A stretch of DNA of 64,000 bases, taken from Actinocorallia herbida. GTDB taxonomy: Bacteria > Actinomycetota > Actinomycetes > Streptosporangiales > Streptosporangiaceae. The stretch lies in contig NZ_RJKE01000001.1 in NCBI RefSeq assembly GCF_003751225.1, positions 930,001-994,000 of the forward strand, read 5' to 3'. The translations under genes and the position numbers were made by a program. Below are positions 43,870-53,519 of the stretch, in pieces. Below the pieces are notes generated by a model that made no database searches, was not told where the DNA came from, and was given only the letters and a program-made list of their open reading frames with translations. Position 1 is the stretch's first letter, and each line of letters opens with the position of its first letter.

Positions 43870-44736
43870 TCAGAACAGGACGCTCATGAACTGGTCGACC
43901 TCGACGAAGCCGACCCGGTGGTAGGCGGCGCGCGCCCGGATGTTGAAGTCGTTGACGTACAGGGTGACGACGGGCGCGACGTCGCGCAGGGACATCGCCA
44001 CCACCGAGGACATGCCGAACTCCGACAGGCCCTGCCCTCGCGATTCCGGATGCACCCAGACGCCCTGGACCTGGCAGGCGTACGGGGTGATCGCCCCGAT
44101 CTCCGCCTTGAACAGCACCCGGCCGCCCTCGATCCGGGCGAAGGACCGGCCGGCCCGGATCAGTTCGGCGACCCGTGCCCGGTAGAGCATGCCGCCGTCG
44201 CCGGTGTCGGGGGAGACGCCGACCTCCTCGGTGAACATCGCCACGCACGCCGGGTAGAGCGTCTCGAAGTCGGCCATGGTGGCGCGCCGGACGTACGGGT
44301 CGCCGGGGAAGGCGCTCGGGGTGGAGGTGGACATCACCGGCTGGATCGCGCGGATGGCGCGCGGCGGCCCCCAGAAGGGCTCCAGGAGGTCCCACAACTC
44401 CTGCACGACCGGCACGGGACCGACGATCGAGCTGCACCGGCGGCCCTGGCCGCGGGCCCGTTCGGCGAAGGCCCGGACGGCGTGCGGCCCGGCGTTCACC
44501 GGGATGAGGTTCGCGCCCGCGTAGCACAGCGCGTCGAGGCGGCCCTCGTGCCAGAACCCCCACATCTGCGCGCCGAGCCGGGCAGGGTCGAGCCCCGCCT
44601 GGTGCACCCGGGAGGCGACGAAGACGTTGCCGACCGGGTCGGCGTCCAGGATCGCCAAGGCCTCAGCCCGGTGCCGGTCGTCGAGGACCCGCACCGGGAG
44701 GGATCCCAGCATCCGCATCGGCGAACCACCTGACAT
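43870..44736 (-). CDS. GNAT acetyltransferase with N-terminal DUF4081
   Basis: 288-residue protein with an N-terminal DUF4081 domain (WGFWHEGRLDALCYAGANLIPV) and a C-terminal GNAT domain whose acetyl-CoA site reads VWVHPESRGQGLSEFGM, followed by VTLYVNDFNIRARAAYHRVGFVEV. This protein family sits next to ispG in mycobacteria and streptomycetes too, and this conserved neighbourhood is the main reason for calling it an orthologue. Its acyl acceptor is unknown. It lies 64 bases downstream of ispG on the same strand. Confidence 0.9.
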   Translation of the reverse strand: MSGGSPMRMLGSLPVRVLDDRHRAEALAILDADPVGNVFVASRVHQAGLDPARLGAQMWGFWHEGRLDALCYAGANLIPVNAGPHAVRAFAERARGQGRRCSSIVGPVPVVQELWDLLEPFWGPPRAIRAIQPVMSTSTPSAFPGDPYVRRATMADFETLYPACVAMFTEEVGVSPDTGDGGMLYRARVAELIRAGRSFARIEGGRVLFKAEIGAITPYACQVQGVWVHPESRGQGLSEFGMSSVVAMSLRDVAPVVTLYVNDFNIRARAAYHRVGFVEVDQFMSVLF

Positions 44737-44800
44737 CGCTCGGCGCTTTACCCCTCCAGCCTAAGCCTCGGGGCACCGCGGACGGGCAGCCGGGCGGCCG

Positions 44801-45976
<1,176 letters not shown>

Positions 45977-45980
45977 GTTC

Positions 45981-47177
45981 CTATTGTGTCAGTCGTTGCC
46001 GCGTGCTCTCGCGAGCCCACTGATCAGCCGTGAGCACGTCTTCGAGCGTTGGCGTCCGGATTGTCTGATGTGCGGAGACGATATCCGAGACGGTATCCAC
46101 TATGGAAGGAAATGAGATGTGGCCTTTGAGGAAAGCATCGACGCACTCTTCGTTCGCCGCGTTGTAGACAGCGGGTGAGGTCCCGCCCTCCTCGCCGACC
46201 TGACGGGCGAGCCGGACGGCCGGGAACGCCTCGTCGTCCAGGGGGAAGAGCTCCCAGGTGTGGGCCTTGGTCCAGTCGACCCCGTAGTCGGGCCGGTCGA
46301 TGCGATCGGGCCAGGTCAGGCCCAGGGCGATCGGCAGCCGCATGTCCGGCGGGCTCGCCTGGGCGAGCGTCGACCCGTCGACGAACTCGACCATCGAGTG
46401 GATGACGGACTGCGGGTGGACCATCACCGTGATGCGGTCGAAGGGGATGTCGAAGAGGAGATGGGCCTCGATCACCTCGAGGCCCTTGTTCACCAGCGTG
46501 GCGGAATTCACGGTGATCACCGGGCCCATCGCCCACGTAGGGTGCGCGAGCGCGTCCTTCACGGTGACCTTCTCCAATTCCGCCCGCGTCTTTCCGCGGA
46601 ACGGCCCGCCACTCGCGGTGACGACCAGGCGGCGCACCTCTTCGGCCCGGCCTCCGACGAGGCACTGGGCGAGCGCGGAGTGCTCGGAGTCGACCGGCAC
46701 GATCTGGCCCGGCTTGGCCTTGGCCTTCACCAGGGGGCCGCCCACGATGAGCGACTCCTTGTTGGCGAGGGCGAGGGTGCTCCCGGCGTCGAGCGCCGCG
46801 AGCGTCGAGGCGAGGCCCAGCGCGCCCGTCACTCCGTTGAGCACGACGTCGCACGGGTGCGCGGCGACCTCGGCGACGGCCTCGGGCCCCGCGAGGATCT
46901 TGGGTATGCGGTACTCGCCCTTGTTGAACCCGCGCTTGGCGGCCTCGGCGTAGAAGGCGAGCTGGAGGTCCTGGGCCGCGGTCGCCTTGGCCACCGCCAC
47001 CACCTCGGGCTGGAACTCCAGCGCCTGGGCGGCCAGCAGTTCGACCTTCGCGCCGCCCGCGGCCAGGGCCACGATCCGGAAGCGGCCCGGCTCGCGCCGT
47101 GCGATGTCCAGTGCCTGGGTGCCGATCGACCCGGTAGAACCGAGGACGACGATCTCTCTTACGCCCGTCTCCGCCAC
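45981..47177 (-). CDS. dxr: 1-deoxy-D-xylulose-5-phosphate reductoisomerase
   Basis: 398-residue NADPH enzyme making methylerythritol phosphate, the committed MEP step. NADPH-binding [15 protein letters not shown] at the start, substrate motifs [11 protein letters not shown] and [10 protein letters not shown], and the metal-binding [15 protein letters not shown] 47177 is chosen because GAGGAGGG lies eight bases upstream; a frame running to 47234 would add an Arg-rich tail. A long antisense frame is a shadow. The C-terminal region ends [13 protein letters not shown]. Confidence 0.95.
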   Translation of the reverse strand: MAETGVREIVVLGSTGSIGTQALDIARREPGRFRIVALAAGGAKVELLAAQALEFQPEVVAVAKATAAQDLQLAFYAEAAKRGFNKGEYRIPKILAGPEAVAEVAAHPCDVVLNGVTGALGLASTLAALDAGSTLALANKESLIVGGPLVKAKAKPGQIVPVDSEHSALAQCLVGGRAEEVRRLVVTASGGPFRGKTRAELEKVTVKDALAHPTWAMGPVITVNSATLVNKGLEVIEAHLLFDIPFDRITVMVHPQSVIHSMVEFVDGSTLAQASPPDMRLPIALGLTWPDRIDRPDYGVDWTKAHTWELFPLDDEAFPAVRLARQVGEEGGTSPAVYNAANEECVDAFLKGHISFPSIVDTVSDIVSAHQTIRTPTLEDVLTADQWARESTRQRLTQ

Positions 47178-47297
47178 TGTGCAGACCCTCCTCGATCGCC
47201 GACCGCGCGCCCTCATTGTGCCGGGGGGACGCACCCGTCATGCAAGTTCACCAAAAGTAGTCGCACGCTCACTGGTTGTGCTGCACACTGTCTCGTC

Positions 47298-48230
47298 ATG
47301 GGTAAGGGGGGCTGGATCGCGGCGGGGGCCGCCGTACTGGTCGGTGTCTCACCGATGGCGCCCGCAGGGGGGACCGCGATCCCGTCCTCCGAACCCGTGG
47401 TCTCGCGCGTCATGCCGGCGGGCGAGGCGTACCGCGCGCAGGTCCTGCGCTACTGGACGGCCGACCGGATGGTCGGCGCGGTCAGCCCCGTCGTGCCCCG
47501 CGCCCACCGGCGGCGCGGGCACGCGGGCGGCGGCGCGCCGGCCCGGCAGAGCCACGGCGCGGTGTGGCCGCTCGGCGGCGGCGTGGTGCCGTCCGTCGGG
47601 AAGGTCTTCTTCACCATGAACGGCAAGGACTACCTGTGCTCCGGGGCGTCCGTGCGCAGCGCCAGCCGCGATCTCGTCGTCACCGCGGGGCACTGCGCGC
47701 TCGGCACCGGGGGCGCCTGGGCCGACAACTGGATCTTCGTGCCGGGCTACCGCGAGGGCGGCGGGCCGCAGGGCGGCTTCACCGCGCGCCTCATGGCGGT
47801 GCCCGACCAGTGGGCCTCCTCGGGCGACGACGACTACGACGTCGCCATGGTCGCCCTGCACCCGTCGCCCGACGGGCACGCGGCCGACCTCATCGGCGCG
47901 AACGCCATCGCCTTCGACGGGGCGCGGGGCCGTCCGGTGCACGCGTTCGGCTACCCGGCCGAGGGCCGCTACGACGGAGAACGCCTCGCCTACTGCGCGG
48001 GCGCCCCCGAGCCGGACCCGCACCACGCGACGGTCGCCCAGGGCCTGCACTGCGACCTCACCCAGGGCTCCAGCGGCGGCCCCTGGCTGACCGGCTTCGA
48101 TCCGCGCGCCGGCACCGGAACCGTGACCTCCGTCAGCAGCTTCAAGTACGCCGACGACGGCGTCACCATGTACGGCCCCTACTTCGGCGCCGCCGTCCGC
48201 CAGCTCTACACCCGCACCGAACGCAGGTGA
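47298..48230 (+). CDS. Secreted trypsin-like serine protease
   Basis: 310-residue exported serine protease of the chymotrypsin fold. A weak signal peptide (GGWIAAGAAVLVGVSPMAPAGG) and a pro-region of about 90 residues, rich in Arg/His/Gly, precede the catalytic domain. The triad is visible: His in VTAGHCALG, Asp in DDDYDVAMVAL and Ser in TQGSSGGPWLTG. It resembles the V8-like/peptidase S1 proteins common in actinomycetes. ATG 47298 is used, with a frame upstream running antisense through dxr being discarded. It converges on the aldehyde dehydrogenase gene after nine bases. Confidence 0.88.
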   Translation: MGKGGWIAAGAAVLVGVSPMAPAGGTAIPSSEPVVSRVMPAGEAYRAQVLRYWTADRMVGAVSPVVPRAHRRRGHAGGGAPARQSHGAVWPLGGGVVPSVGKVFFTMNGKDYLCSGASVRSASRDLVVTAGHCALGTGGAWADNWIFVPGYREGGGPQGGFTARLMAVPDQWASSGDDDYDVAMVALHPSPDGHAADLIGANAIAFDGARGRPVHAFGYPAEGRYDGERLAYCAGAPEPDPHHATVAQGLHCDLTQGSSGGPWLTGFDPRAGTGTVTSVSSFKYADDGVTMYGPYFGAAVRQLYTRTERR

Positions 48231-48239
48231 GCGGGCACC

Positions 48240-49658
48240 CTACAGATCCAGGCCGGTGAGGACCATGACCTTGTCGTAGGTGTAGTCGGCCATCGTGCTG
48301 GCCACGCCCTCGCGGCCCACGCCGGACCTCTTGACGCCGCCGTACGGCATCTGGTCGGCGCGGTAGGACGGGACGTCGCCGATGATCACGCCGCCGACCT
48401 CGAGTTCGCGCTGCGCCTTGAACGCCACGTCGAGGCTGCGGGTGAAGACGCCGGCCTGGAGTCCGTACTGGGAGGAGTTGACCTTGGCGAAGGCCTCCTC
48501 GACGTCGGCGACCCGCTCGACGAGCAGGACGGGGCCGAAGATCTCCTCGCAGGACACCTCGGCGTTCTCCGGCACGTCGGTGAGGACCGTCGGGGCGTAG
48601 CTGGCGCCGTCGCGCTTGCCGCCGGTGAGGACGGTGCCGCCCGACTTGTCCACCCACGACTCGACGCGCTTGGCGGCGTCCTCGTCGATGAGCGGGCCGA
48701 CCTGGGTGGTGTCGTCCCACGGGTCGCCGGTGATCAGCGACTCGACCTCGGCGACCAGCTTCGGCACGAACCTCTCGTACACGTCGCCCACGGCGTACAC
48801 GCGCTGGACGGCGATGCAGGACTGGCCGGCCTGGTAGTTGGAGAACAGGGCGGCGCGCTTGGCGGCCCAGTCGAGGTCGGCGTCGCCGCACACGACGGCC
48901 GCGGCGTTGCCGCCGAGTTCCAGCACGACGTGCTTGCGCGGCACGGAGTCCTGGATGGCGTAGCCCACGGGGCCGGAGCCGGTGAACGACACGACGGGCA
49001 GCCGGTCGTCGGCGGTCAGGGCGGCGGCGCGCTCGTTGGGCACGGGCAGGACCGAGACCATGCCCGCGGGCAGGTTCGTCTCGGCGAGGATCTCACCGAG
49101 GATCAGCGCCGAGAGCGGGGTCTTGGGCGCGGGCTTCACGATCACCGGGGCGCCGACCGCGATGGCGGGCGCGACCTTGTGCGCGGTGAGGTTCAGCGGG
49201 AAGTTGAACGGGGTGATCGCCAGGACGACCCCGTGCGGCACCTTGGCCACGTAGGCGAGGCGGCCGTTGGCGGCCGGGTCGGTGTCGAGCCGCATCGCGG
49301 TCCCGTTCCAGCGGCGCGCCTCCTCGGCGGCGAACCGGAACACCGAGATCGCGCGGCCCACCTCGCCGCGCGCCCACAGCAGCGGCTTGCCGTTCTCGCC
49401 GGTGATCAGCCGGGCGATCTCCTCCTTGCGCTCCTCCAGCCGGCGCGCGACGTGCGCGAGGGCGTCGGCCCGCACATGGATCGGCAGGGCCGCGGCCTCC
49501 TTGCGCACCGCGTACGCCGCGGCCACCGCCTCCTCGACCTGCGCCTCGGTGGGCACGGACGCGCGGCCGACCTCCCGCCCGTCCCACGGGTGCTTCACGA
49601 CGATCTCGTCATCACCGACGGCGGCCCGTCCGGCCAGCCAGAAAGGAGTAGCGCTCAT
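48240..49658 (-). CDS. NAD(P)-dependent aldehyde dehydrogenase
   Basis: 472-residue aldehyde dehydrogenase. Cofactor and catalytic motifs: AITPFNFPLNLTAHK, FTGSGPVGYAIQD, general base in ELGGNAAAVV, nucleophile in NYQAGQSCIAVQRV. These last segments match the subfamily of phosphonoacetaldehyde/lactaldehyde-type dehydrogenases rather than betaine aldehyde dehydrogenases. The gene is monocistronic, with convergent and divergent neighbours. The true aldehyde is unknown. Confidence 0.9.
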   Translation of the reverse strand: MSATPFWLAGRAAVGDDEIVVKHPWDGREVGRASVPTEAQVEEAVAAAYAVRKEAAALPIHVRADALAHVARRLEERKEEIARLITGENGKPLLWARGEVGRAISVFRFAAEEARRWNGTAMRLDTDPAANGRLAYVAKVPHGVVLAITPFNFPLNLTAHKVAPAIAVGAPVIVKPAPKTPLSALILGEILAETNLPAGMVSVLPVPNERAAALTADDRLPVVSFTGSGPVGYAIQDSVPRKHVVLELGGNAAAVVCGDADLDWAAKRAALFSNYQAGQSCIAVQRVYAVGDVYERFVPKLVAEVESLITGDPWDDTTQVGPLIDEDAAKRVESWVDKSGGTVLTGGKRDGASYAPTVLTDVPENAEVSCEEIFGPVLLVERVADVEEAFAKVNSSQYGLQAGVFTRSLDVAFKAQRELEVGGVIIGDVPSYRADQMPYGGVKRSGVGREGVASTMADYTYDKVMVLTGLDL

Positions 49659-49767
49659 ACCTCCACGCTAACCCCGCCCCCCGCCCTCGGCCCACCGTCC
49701 ACTGTGGATCGTTCCCGCTACAGACCGGCCACTCCGTTCCCGTCGAAGATCACCCTTGCTGGAAATA

Positions 49768-49783
49768 TCCCGATCGTTCGGGA
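49768..49783. promoter_or_regulatory. TCCCGA-N4-TCGGGA dyad upstream of lipoprotein gene
   Basis: A perfect 6-bp inverted repeat with a TCGT centre lies about 80 bases upstream of the ATG at 49860, in the 201-base gap between divergent genes. It is a candidate operator with no known partner. Confidence 0.3.
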
Positions 49784-49859
49784 CGGCTGTCCCTGGAGCC
49801 CCGCCCTCTCCAGGGTGTGGACTTGCCGCCGAAGACACCGCGGTGACCGGGAGGACCAC

Positions 49860-50438
49860 ATGCGACGAGCGTCGGCACGGCTGGCGGCGGCCCTGGCGGG
49901 GGCGGCGCTGCTCACCGGATGCGTCATGGAGTATCCCGACCCGCCGGACCCGGCGCAGCCCACGTCCCCGCCGGGAGAGCGGAAGGTCAGCCGGCCCAAG
50001 GAGGCGGGCGGCCTGGTCCGGGTCCGTTTCGCCGACGAGGATTACGACCCGGGGCCCCTCACCTCGGGCCAGAAGGCGCTCATCGCGACCTACCGGGTCC
50101 CGTCCGTCGATCCCGACGACACTCTGCACCACTCCCTCGTGCTCGCCGCCGACGCGGCCCCGGGCCAGGCCGAGGAACGCCGCCTGCACCTCGTGGGACA
50201 GGCCCTGGGCGACCTCTCCTCCACCACCACGCTGGACCAGGAGGTCGCCCCCGGCCCCCTGGGCGGCAAGACCCTCTGCGGCTGGACCCTGACCCCCGAA
50301 GACGGCGAGATCCTCTGCTCCTGGTCCGACGGCAGCACCGCCGGTGCGATCACCTTCCCCAGCGCGGGCGCCCAAGAAGACGACCTCGTCGAAATCGCCC
50401 GCACCTTCGCCGCCATGCGCCACGACATCGTCCGCTGA
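49860..50438 (+). CDS. Lipoprotein of unknown function
   Basis: 192-residue lipoprotein, ATG 49860 behind GGGAGG. Signal RLAAALAGAALLTGC with a lipobox, then a Pro-rich stretch and a globular domain with two Cys in KTLCGWTLTPEDGEILCSW and an end in RTFAAMRHDIVR. No domain is recognised; such proteins are frequent in actinomycete envelopes. A longer upstream frame is antisense to the aldehyde dehydrogenase and not coding. Confidence 0.8.
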   Translation: MRRASARLAAALAGAALLTGCVMEYPDPPDPAQPTSPPGERKVSRPKEAGGLVRVRFADEDYDPGPLTSGQKALIATYRVPSVDPDDTLHHSLVLAADAAPGQAEERRLHLVGQALGDLSSTTTLDQEVAPGPLGGKTLCGWTLTPEDGEILCSWSDGSTAGAITFPSAGAQEDDLVEIARTFAAMRHDIVR

Positions 50439-50473
50439 GCCTTCGGCGCCGCGACGGGCCGGGCCGGGGTGGA

Positions 50474-51328
50474 TCAGGCGGCCCGGAAGGCGTCGGCGTT
50501 GCGGGTGCACCAGGCGGCGAAGGTCCGCGGCTCGCGCTGGAGCAGGCGCTCGACTGTGTCGGTGCGGAACCCGGTGGTGTCGGCGCGCATGAGGTGGAAG
50601 GCCTCGATGATGGCTTCGGCCAGCGCCGGAGGGGCCCCTCCGGGGAATCGGGAGGCGACGGCCTCCTCGGCGGTGGTCACCGGTCGGACGGAGAGGGGGC
50701 GGCCGGTCGCGGCGGCGAGGATCCCGACCTGTTCGGCGACGGTGAGGGACTCGCCGCCGGTGAGGACGTACTCCCGGTCCTGGTCGCCGTCGCGGGTCAG
50801 CGCGAGGGCGGCGACGTCGGCGATGTCGGCGGGGTCGATCGGCGCGTGCCGGCCGGGTCCGGCCGGGTCGAGGACGTAGCCGGCCTCACCGATGGTGGGC
50901 AGCCACTCGAAGGCGTTGGTCATGAAGCCGCCGGGCCGCAGGAAGGTGGCCGGGATGCCGGAGGCCCGGATGGCCTGCTCGCGTTCGTGGTGCCAGCGGC
51001 CCATGGCGGGCATGGGGTCGCCGAGGACGTTGGCCGAGGAAAGATGCACGACGCGGCCCACCCCGGCGGACCGGGCGGCGGCGAGGGCGTGCCGGGTGTG
51101 GTCGAGGCCGATGCCGGGGGTGAGCAGGAACAGCCGGTCGACTCCGGCGAAGGCGGGCGGCAGCGTCGCCGGGTCGCTCAGGTCCGCCACGACCCGTTCC
51201 GCCCGTTCCGGCAGGGCGGCGGCGCGGGCCGGGTCGCGGACCAGGACGCGGAAGCGCGCGCCGGTCTCGTCCAGTGCGCGGACGAGTTCGCGGCCGACGT
51301 TTCCGGTGGCGCCGGTGACCAGTATCAT
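50474..51328 (-). CDS. NmrA-like NAD(P)-binding protein (first)
   Basis: 284-residue atypical short-chain dehydrogenase of the NmrA/quinone-oxidoreductase-2 type. Nucleotide motif LVTGATGNVGRELVRAL starts the protein; FLLTPG, VVHLSSANV and FLRPGGFMTNAFEW follow. It is divergent from a MarR regulator, with a palindrome between, so MarR control is likely. Substrate unknown. Confidence 0.88.
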   Translation of the reverse strand: MILVTGATGNVGRELVRALDETGARFRVLVRDPARAAALPERAERVVADLSDPATLPPAFAGVDRLFLLTPGIGLDHTRHALAAARSAGVGRVVHLSSANVLGDPMPAMGRWHHEREQAIRASGIPATFLRPGGFMTNAFEWLPTIGEAGYVLDPAGPGRHAPIDPADIADVAALALTRDGDQDREYVLTGGESLTVAEQVGILAAATGRPLSVRPVTTAEEAVASRFPGGAPPALAEAIIEAFHLMRADTTGFRTDTVERLLQREPRTFAAWCTRNADAFRAA

Positions 51329-51370
51329 CAGAACCCAATCGTTTGCCGGTTAATGAATGCACGAGAACGC

Positions 51371-51380
51371 TAACCGGTTA
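51371..51380. promoter_or_regulatory. Palindrome TAACCGGTTA, probable MarR operator
   Basis: A perfect 10-bp palindrome lies between the divergent NmrA and MarR genes, with a second half-site CCGGTTAA at about 51351-51358. Spacing of roughly two helical turns and position fit an autoregulating MarR dimer. Confidence 0.55.
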
Positions 51381-51426
51381 ACGACTGGCTCGTCAACCGT
51401 ATCGCGAGATCACCGGAGGGCTCGGC

Positions 51427-51888
51427 GTGCCGGAGTTCCTTGACCTGCACAGCAAGACGTCCAAAGCGGTGCGCGCGGCGGCCGACGCGGCCGTGCGGCG
51501 CCACGGCCTGCACCTGGGGCAGGACCACCTGCTCGCGGTGCTGTGGCGGGAGGACGGCCGCACTCCTGGCGAGGTCGCCGCCGCGCTGAACGTCACCACC
51601 CCGAACGTCGTCAAGGCGGCCACCCGGATGACCGCGGCCGGTCTGCTGACGCGCCGCCGCGACGACCGGGACGCCCGCCTGGTCCGGCTGTGGCTCACCG
51701 ACGCCGGACGGGCCCTCCAGGCGCCCGTCGAGAACGAACGCCGCCTGCTCGAAGAGGAGCTCACCGCCGACCTCACCGACGCCGAACGCGCACACCTGCG
51801 CAGCGCCCTGGCGAAGATCCACCGCTCCGCGACCGCCCTGCTGCACCCCTCCGCCGACGCGGAGGTTCAGGGGGCGGTGGAGGAGTAA
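51427..51888 (+). CDS. MarR-family transcriptional regulator
   Basis: 153-residue MarR protein from GTG 51427. The winged helix is clear: LLAVLWREDGRTPGEVAAALNVTTPNVVKAATRMTAAGLLTRRRDDRDARLVRLWLT. The C-terminal helices form the dimer interface. It lies divergent to the NmrA-like gene and probably represses it. Its last 22 bases overlap, tail to tail, the HxlR gene on the other strand. Confidence 0.92.
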   Translation: MPEFLDLHSKTSKAVRAAADAAVRRHGLHLGQDHLLAVLWREDGRTPGEVAAALNVTTPNVVKAATRMTAAGLLTRRRDDRDARLVRLWLTDAGRALQAPVENERRLLEEELTADLTDAERAHLRSALAKIHRSATALLHPSADAEVQGAVEE

Positions 51889-52529
51889 GCGGGGAGGAGG
51901 AACCAGGTGGGGAGGGCGCGGCGGAGCGGTTCCGGACCCTGGAGGGTGACGGATTCGCTGCGGAGGGCGGTGGGCCAGGTGAGGGCGCCGCGCCAGAGGT
52001 CGACCATGCGGCGGAGCGGGGCGGTGAGGGTGACGGCGACGTCATGGCCGGGGTCGGTGTCGCACACGTCGGCGTCGCCGTCGGCGATGACGAGCCACCA
52101 GTCGCGCTCGCGCGGGGATGCGTCGGGGAAGCGGAACAGCACGACGGTGCGGCCGCCGGGGACCACGGCGTGGTCGACCCGGCGGTGCAGGTCCCACATG
52201 AGCAGCCGCGGGTCGAGGTCGGCGTCCCCGATCCGGCCGATCCACCTGCCGCCCCACACCGCGACGGACTCCACGACGGGCTGGAGCTCACGCCCGGCCG
52301 GGGTGAGCGCGTAGCCCCCGTCGGCCTCCTTGACGGCGAGGCCCGCCCGCACGAGCTGCCGCATCCGCTTCGAGAGCAGCGTCGGCGACATCCGGGGCAC
52401 CCCCCTGCGCAGGTCGTTGAAACTCCGGCTGCCGAGCAGCATCTCCCGCACGATGAGCATCGTCCAGCGTTCGTCGAGCAGCTCCATCGCCTTGGCGACG
52501 GGACAGAACTGGTGGTAGGAGGCTCCCAT
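51867..52529 (-). CDS. HxlR-family transcriptional regulator with C-terminal extra domain
   Basis: 220-residue regulator. The HxlR winged helix fills residues 1-95 (FCPVAKAMELLDERWTMLIVREMLLG, with a Cys at residue 9 as in redox-sensing members, then MSPTLLSKRMRQLVRAGLAV). A C-terminal domain of about 110 residues resembles sterol-carrier (SCP2-like) modules seen in actinobacterial HxlR proteins. ATG 52529 chosen; longer frames run antisense through the methyltransferase. A GTAC dyad lies just upstream. Confidence 0.88.
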   Translation of the reverse strand: MGASYHQFCPVAKAMELLDERWTMLIVREMLLGSRSFNDLRRGVPRMSPTLLSKRMRQLVRAGLAVKEADGGYALTPAGRELQPVVESVAVWGGRWIGRIGDADLDPRLLMWDLHRRVDHAVVPGGRTVVLFRFPDASPRERDWWLVIADGDADVCDTDPGHDVAVTLTAPLRRMVDLWRGALTWPTALRSESVTLQGPEPLRRALPTWFLLPAYSSTAP

Positions 52530-52564
52530 GCCGCGAGCGTAGGACGCCTGGGGGTCGCGCTTCC

Positions 52565-52581
52565 AGTACACATCTTGTACT
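52565..52581. promoter_or_regulatory. AGTACA-N5-TGTACT dyad, probable HxlR operator
   Basis: AGTACA (52565-52570) and TGTACT (52576-52581) are a perfect dyad in the 87-base gap between the divergent HxlR and methyltransferase starts. GTAC-based dyads are typical for HxlR-family sites. Confidence 0.6.
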
Positions 52582-52616
52582 AGGGCGGGAGGGGGAGCGC
52601 TTCCTACATTCGGGGG

Positions 52617-53444
52617 ATGGACACCAAGGAAATCCGCCAAGACAGGGAACTCAAGGCCAAGCACCGGGCGATGTGGGCGCTGGGCGACTACCCGGCGCTC
52701 GCCGAGGAGGTCATCGGCGCGCTCGGCCCGGCGCTGGTGCGCGCCGCGGGCATCGGCGCGGGCGACACGGTGCTGGACGTCGCGGCCGGATCGGGCAACG
52801 CCGCGATCGCGGCGGCGCGGACCGGGGCGCGGGTCGTCGCGAGCGACCTCACCCCGGAGCTGCTGGAGGTCGGCCGCCGGAAAGCCGAGTCCGAGGGCGT
52901 CGACCTGGAGTGGCGGGAGGCCGACGCGGAGGAGCTGCCCTTCCCCGACGACTCCTTCGACGCCGTTCTGTCCTGTGTCGGCGTCATGTTCGCCCCCCAC
53001 CACGCGGCCGCCGCCGCCGAGCTGCTGCGCGTCTGCCGCCCGGGAGGCACGATCGCCCTGCTCAACTGGACCCCCGAGGGCTTCATCGGCCAGATGTTCG
53101 CCGCGATGCGCCCGTACGCGCCGCCGCCCCCGCCCGGCGTCCAGCCGCCGCCCCTGTGGGGCGACCACGCCCACGTCGACGGCCTCTTCGGCGAGGCGGT
53201 CACCGACCTCACCGGGGTCCGGCGGACCCTGCCGGTCCCGGTCTTCACGACCCCCGAGTCGTTCCGCGACTACTTCAAGTCGCACTACGGCCCGACCATC
53301 ACGACCTACCGCGCGATCTCCGGCGACCCGGCCCGCACCGCGGCCCTGGACGAGGCCCTCGCGGACCTGGGCCGCCGCCACCTGGCGGCCGGCCCGATGG
53401 AGTGGGAGTACCTCCTCCTCATCGCGCACAAGGGCAAGCCCTGA
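52617..53444 (+). CDS. Class I SAM-dependent methyltransferase
   Basis: 275-residue UbiE/Methyltransf_25-type enzyme. SAM motif I is VLDVAAGSGNAAIAAARTGARVVASDLTPELL, motif II/III are EELPFPDDSFDAVLSCVGVMF and LLRVCRPGGTIALLNW. The end EWEYLLLIAHKGKP completes the fold. ATG 52617 follows GGGGGAG. It is divergent from the HxlR regulator, which is expected to control it. Methyl acceptor unknown. Confidence 0.9.
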   Translation: MDTKEIRQDRELKAKHRAMWALGDYPALAEEVIGALGPALVRAAGIGAGDTVLDVAAGSGNAAIAAARTGARVVASDLTPELLEVGRRKAESEGVDLEWREADAEELPFPDDSFDAVLSCVGVMFAPHHAAAAAELLRVCRPGGTIALLNWTPEGFIGQMFAAMRPYAPPPPPGVQPPPLWGDHAHVDGLFGEAVTDLTGVRRTLPVPVFTTPESFRDYFKSHYGPTITTYRAISGDPARTAALDEALADLGRRHLAAGPMEWEYLLLIAHKGKP

Positions 53445-53479
53445 CCATCGGGCTACGGGGAGAGCGCACGGGGCGCTCA

Positions 53480-53504
53480 GGGCCGGTCGATCCTCGACCG
53501 GCCC
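53480..53504. terminator. 11-bp perfect bidirectional hairpin terminator
   Basis: GGGCCGGTCGA (53480-53490) pairs with TCGACCGGCCC (53494-53504) around TCC. It lies between the convergent methyltransferase (stop 53444) and permease (stop 53520) genes. Confidence 0.75.
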
Positions 53505-53519
53505 GCGGCAGGTGACGGG

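Noticed and set aside
46260-47297. Long upstream extension of the protease frame
   Set aside because: It is antisense to dxr; the signal peptide begins at 47298.
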